Assembly: GCA_016207765.1 (NCBI GenBank)
Contig: JACQOY010000122.1
Coordinates: forward strand, 1 to 8,661
From: Deltaproteobacteria bacterium
Lineage (GTDB): Bacteria > UBA10199 > SBBF01
Length of the DNA: 8,661 nt
Direction of reading: 5' to 3'
Shown: piece after piece, positions 6,532 to 8,661 of the stretch
Position numbering within the stretch: the first letter of the stretch is position 1
Layout: each line of letters opens with the position of its first letter
Made by a program: the position numbers and the translations under genes
The notes under the pieces: generated by a model
The model's input: only the letters and a program-made list of their open reading frames with translations
What the model was told of the DNA's origin: nothing
Database searches by the model: none

Positions 6532-6909
6532 ATGGCCGCACAAGGTTCTTCGGGACAATCCACTGGGTTGGCTCCCAACGTTGCATCGCTACTCTGTTAT
6601 GTCTGCACTTTTATCACCGGTATTGTTTTTCTGATTATTGAAAAAGACAACAAGGATGTCCGGTTTCATGCCTGGCAGGCGATTATTTTCGGCATTGCCG
6701 CTTTGGTAGTCCAGATTGGGCTTTCAATTTTAGGGGCCATTCTGGGGGCCATTGCCAGCGTCATGGGGCTTATCATCGGCATTCTGGCCCCGGTTGTTTG
6801 GCTTGTTTTCTTCATTTTCTGGATCATTTGCATGATCAAGGCCTATCAGGGGGAACGCTATAAACTCCCTATTTTAGGTGACATGGCTGAAAAGCAGGCC
6901 GCGAAATGA
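6532..6909 (+). CDS. DUF4870-like small integral membrane protein
   Basis: The 125-residue protein has a polar N-terminus with TGLAPNVASLLCY (11-23), a first membrane helix at about 15-36, the loop EKDNKDVRFHAWQAI (37-51), then two hydrophobic segments at about 48-76 and 78-103. It ends with KAYQGERYKLPILGDMAEK (103-121). The N-A-S-L-L-C-Y start, the VRFHAWQ motif and the KAYQGE-KLP-GD tail are characteristic of DUF4870, a Tic20-like family of unknown function. The start is well supported by GGAGGG five bases upstream. It is probably the first gene of its transcription unit, with a DUF2752-like membrane protein directly after it. Family and topology are fairly secure; the molecular role is unknown. 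Confidence 0.85.
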   Translation: MAAQGSSGQSTGLAPNVASLLCYVCTFITGIVFLIIEKDNKDVRFHAWQAIIFGIAALVVQIGLSILGAILGAIASVMGLIIGILAPVVWLVFFIFWIICMIKAYQGERYKLPILGDMAEKQAAK

Positions 6910-6916
6910 TTTGCGG

Positions 6917-6944
6917 GTAGGGGCGCACAGCCGTGCGCCCCTAC
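6917..6944. repeat. Perfect palindrome (12-base arms, 4-base loop), REP-like
   Basis: GTAGGGGCGCAC (6917-6928) is the exact reverse complement of GTGCGCCCCTAC (6933-6944), with loop AGCC. Palindromes of this GTAGGGGC...GCCCCTAC type occur in many bacterial genomes as dispersed intergenic repeats, and spurious frames through them give the familiar VGAHGCAPL-like peptides; such peptides are visible on both strands here. It lies 7 bases after the DUF4870 stop. Its right arm holds the GTG that opens the next frame. No T-run follows, so an intrinsic terminator is unlikely, but the RNA hairpin could affect processing or translation of the downstream gene. Confidence 0.88.
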
Positions 6945-7367
6945 GTCTGGATTTTGTTTTCGTTTATCAAAACTATTTTTCCTGTCGTGGTTCTCCTTGT
7001 CATCCTCACCGCCGGGTGGTGGGTAGCGCCGGAGCAGGTTGCGCCGATTCCCCTCTGCGGATTCAAGTATCTTTTTGGCATCGACTGTCCCGGTTGCGGG
7101 CTGACACGTAGTTTTCTTGCCATCGCCCGCGGAGATATTCTTGATGCCTTTCATTACAATGCCGCCGGTCCCCTGATTTATCTTTTTTTGGGGGGCTATG
7201 CGGTCGATTTGTCGCTTAAAGGGGTGCGGGGAAAAGGTTTGAACGTCTCTGCTCGTGCGTCGGAAATCTTTGGCATCGTCGTTGGTCTTCTTCTTTTTGG
7301 CCACTGGATTATTCGGTTGGCCAATGGGCCAACTCCGGAGTGGCCGGCCCTCCTATTTTTCCATTGA
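6933..7367 (+). CDS. DUF2752-like membrane protein
   Basis: The 144-residue frame contains the DUF2752 hallmark: a first cysteine (C42) in PLCGFKYLFGI, then DCPGCGLTRSFLAIARGDILDAF from residue 51, with C52-x-x-C55 and the Gly-Leu-Thr-Arg that follows. Membrane helices are predicted by eye at about 8-30, 77-95 and 110-128. The family is an inner-membrane protein of unknown function; the cysteines could bind metal or form a redox pair, which is inference. The start is uncertain. GTG 6933 lies in the right arm of a palindrome, and the frame is closed just upstream by a TAG at 6918 in the left arm. TTG 6954 or GTG 6990 would lose only part of the first helix. None has a clear ribosome binding site. 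The last 14 or so residues are encoded by palindrome-rich DNA (7317-7341) and do not look conserved. Confidence 0.8.
   Translation: MRPYVWILFSFIKTIFPVVVLLVILTAGWWVAPEQVAPIPLCGFKYLFGIDCPGCGLTRSFLAIARGDILDAFHYNAAGPLIYLFLGGYAVDLSLKGVRGKGLNVSARASEIFGIVVGLLLFGHWIIRLANGPTPEWPALLFFH
7317..7341. repeat. Two adjacent small palindromes at the 3' end of the DUF2752 gene
   Basis: TTGGCC (7317-7322) pairs with GGCCAA (7327-7332) around AATG, and ACTCCGGAGT (7332-7341) is a perfect palindrome immediately after. Both lie inside the coding frame, in the variable C-terminal tail. No T-run follows, so this is not a convincing terminator. Confidence 0.4.
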
Positions 7368-7413
7368 AAAATCCCCGCGCCTCAGGTAGCGATGGCGGAA
7401 GGAGGATTTACCC

Positions 7414-7740
7414 ATGGCTTTAACGGCAAAGCAGATTTTTGAAGAAAAAATCGCTCAAAAACTCAAAGACAACGCGGAAAAAATCAAAACAATCAGCACC
7501 ATCTACCAGTTCAACCTGACCGGTGATGCACCATGCATCTGGACACTTGATCTAACCTCTCCGGGGGGGAATATCTCCGAAGGGGCATCAGCCTCGGCCA
7601 AGTGCACGGTAACCATTTCGACCCAGGATCTATCCGACATCGTCGAAAAGAAGCTCAATCCCCAGATGGCCTTCATGTCCGGCAAGCTGAAAGTGGCCGG
7701 TGATATGGGGCTGGCGCTTAAACTGGGAAATATCTTGTAG
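7414..7740 (+). CDS. SCP2 sterol/lipid-carrier domain protein
   Basis: The 108-residue protein is a single SCP2 domain, a small fold with a hydrophobic tunnel that binds lipids or acyl chains. Visible features are the N-terminal helix (AKQIFEEKIAQKL), the strand YQFNLTGDAP, the CIWTLDL strand (41-47), KCTVTISTQDLSDIVEKKLN (63-82) and the terminal signature FMSGKLKVAGDMGLALKLG (87-105). Length matches stand-alone SCP2 proteins. AAGGAGGA (7399-7406) lies seven bases before the ATG at 7414, a strong ribosome binding site. There is no signal peptide, so it is cytoplasmic. Neighbouring meaB and the acyl-CoA synthetase upstream suggest a role in acyl-CoA or lipid handling, but the ligand is unknown. 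The TAG stop forms part of the ribosome binding site of the next gene. Confidence 0.9.
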   Translation: MALTAKQIFEEKIAQKLKDNAEKIKTISTIYQFNLTGDAPCIWTLDLTSPGGNISEGASASAKCTVTISTQDLSDIVEKKLNPQMAFMSGKLKVAGDMGLALKLGNIL

Positions 7741-7750
7741 GGACAATTTG

Positions 7751-8661
7751 TTGTCGCCCCCCAAAAAACCCAAACAACCACCTGGTGGCCGGCCACTTGG
7801 CGGCCATCCACTCGTTTTATCGATGCTCAAAGGGGATAAGCGGGCTTTGGCTCGTCTCATGACCTTTGTCGACAACCGCCATGAAGATCTCATGAAGATC
7901 ATGGGCGAAGTTTATGAGCATTCCGGAAAGGCCCGTCGTATCGGCATCACGGGCCCTCCGGGGGCGGGGAAGTCGACCCTTGTCGACAAACTCATCGGTC
8001 ATTTCCGGAAGGAGGGGAAAAAGGTGGGGGTCGTGGCCATTGATCCCAGCTCACCTTTTACCGGCGGGGCCGTATTGGGAGACCGGATCCGGATGATGGA
8101 TCACAGCAGTGATGAGGGGGTTTTTATCCGGTCGCTCGGTTCGCGCGGATCGCACGGCGGCCTGTCGCGCGCCACGCGGGATGTGGTTTGCCTCATGGAC
8201 GCCTTCGGGTTTGACACGATTCTCATCGAAACGGTCGGAGTGGGACAGACCGAGCTCGATATCATGGCTGTCGCCCATTCCACGGTTGTTGTGCTTGTGC
8301 CCGAGGCGGGAGACACCATCCAGACAATGAAGGCGGGGCTGATGGAAATCGCCGATATCTTTGTGGTGAACAAGGCCGATCGCGAGGGGGCCGACCGGAT
8401 TTATGCGGAACTCCTGATGCTGTCCGATATGTATTCCTCCCGATGGAAAGTCCCTGTCCTGAAAACGGAGGCGACCGGCGGCAAGGGAATCGGGGAGCTG
8501 GTGCGTGTCCTTTCGAATCATGCCGAATTCATGAAAATTAATCCTTTGGCCCATGAGCATGCCCAAAAAATTCTGGAGGAGGAATGCCTCGATATTTTTC
8601 TCTCCGAGGTCCATTCCTTTCTTGCCTCCCGGTTTAAAAAAGGGGGAGCTTACGGCAACAC
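7751..8661 (+). CDS. meaB: MeaB/ArgK-type GTPase, methylmalonyl-CoA mutase chaperone (3' end outside window)
   Basis: The frame is open from the tandem TTG codons at 7748-7753 to the window edge, giving about 303 residues; the family usually has 310-340, so only the C-terminal tail is missing. MeaB is a G3E-family P-loop GTPase that guards and reloads adenosylcobalamin-dependent methylmalonyl-CoA mutase. Counting from TTG 7751, the Walker A motif is GPPGAGKST (68-76), followed by IDPSSPFTGGAVLGDRIRM (97-115), ETVGVGQTE (160-168) and NKAD (207-210). Start choice: AGGGA (7739-7743), overlapping the SCP2 stop, lies seven bases before TTG 7751. The family-like residues LVLSMLKGDKRALARL begin upstream of the first ATG (7823), which has no ribosome binding site, so I prefer the TTG. 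Residues about 2-20 are Pro/Gly/Lys-rich and partly encoded by a palindromic repeat. No mutase gene is in view; it may follow. Confidence 0.9.
   Translation, partial: MSPPKKPKQPPGGRPLGGHPLVLSMLKGDKRALARLMTFVDNRHEDLMKIMGEVYEHSGKARRIGITGPPGAGKSTLVDKLIGHFRKEGKKVGVVAIDPSSPFTGGAVLGDRIRMMDHSSDEGVFIRSLGSRGSHGGLSRATRDVVCLMDAFGFDTILIETVGVGQTELDIMAVAHSTVVVLVPEAGDTIQTMKAGLMEIADIFVVNKADREGADRIYAELLMLSDMYSSRWKVPVLKTEATGGKGIGELVRVLSNHAEFMKINPLAHEHAQKILEEECLDIFLSEVHSFLASRFKKGGAYGN
7778..7804. repeat. GC-rich nested palindrome within the 5' end of meaB
   Basis: GTGGCCGGCCAC (7785-7796) is a perfect 12-base palindrome. It overlaps CCACC/GGTGG (7778-7788) and is followed by CTTGGCGGCC, so several alternative hairpins are possible. 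It encodes a Pro-Gly-rich segment before the conserved part of MeaB. If the true start is ATG 7823 it would instead lie in the untranslated leader. Confidence 0.55.

Noticed and set aside
6917..6944. Intrinsic terminator after the DUF4870 gene
   Set aside because: The stem is strong but no T-run follows, and the sequence matches a dispersed repeat type better.
6858..7304. Minus-strand frame containing a VGAHGCAPL-like peptide
   Set aside because: The peptide is the usual translation of the palindromic repeat at 6917-6944, and the rest is antisense to the DUF2752 gene.
1..8661. Defence island, prophage, biosynthetic cluster, tRNA or rRNA
   Set aside because: No transposase, integrase, nuclease-defence pair or structural RNA pattern was seen; every large frame is assigned to a known family.

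Overview
The window is a dense, almost gapless stretch of bacterial chromosome with moderately high GC, dominated by housekeeping genes. Nothing in it is phage-like or plasmid-like. The gene set (YicC, guanylate kinase, a bifunctional (p)ppGpp synthetase/hydrolase, zinc-ribbon L28, YraN, a long-chain acyl-CoA synthetase of the FadD15/COG1022 type, SCP2, MeaB) fits a Gram-negative of deltaproteobacterial grade, probably a poorly characterised lineage. That placement is inferred from gene content, not from a marker search.

Layout. Bases 1-3922 form one plus-strand run: the 3' end of an FHA-domain gene, yicC (4-base overlap), a 94-base repeat element, gmk, and a relA/spoT homologue that overlaps gmk by 19 bases. 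rpoZ, often found between gmk and spoT, is absent. A hairpin at 3930-3961 separates this run from rpmB (L28), a 63-codon gene on the minus strand at 3967-4158. Only 31 bases after the rpmB start, yraN runs in the opposite direction, followed by the acyl-CoA synthetase gene (4655-6445). A second plus-strand group begins after a well-formed sigma70-type promoter at 6470-6498. It contains a DUF4870-like membrane protein, a DUF2752-like membrane protein, an SCP2 lipid-binding protein and the MeaB GTPase, whose 3' end is cut by the window edge.

Themes. Gmk, RSH and YicC link guanine nucleotide supply, (p)ppGpp signalling and RNA turnover. The acyl-CoA synthetase, SCP2 protein and MeaB point to acyl-CoA, lipid and methylmalonyl-CoA (B12) metabolism, although they are not in one tight operon.

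The most unusual feature is repetitive DNA sitting at gene starts. The element at 1103-1196 has perfect 9-base terminal inverted repeats and two nearly complementary arrays of heptamers. It supplies the only canonical start codon of gmk and encodes an atypical N-terminal extension. A perfect 12-base-arm palindrome at 6917-6944 supplies the first available start of the DUF2752 gene. A GC-rich palindrome lies inside the N-terminal coding region of meaB. I see no CRISPR array, transposase, rRNA, tRNA or defence system, and no stretch over 300 bases lacks a gene.
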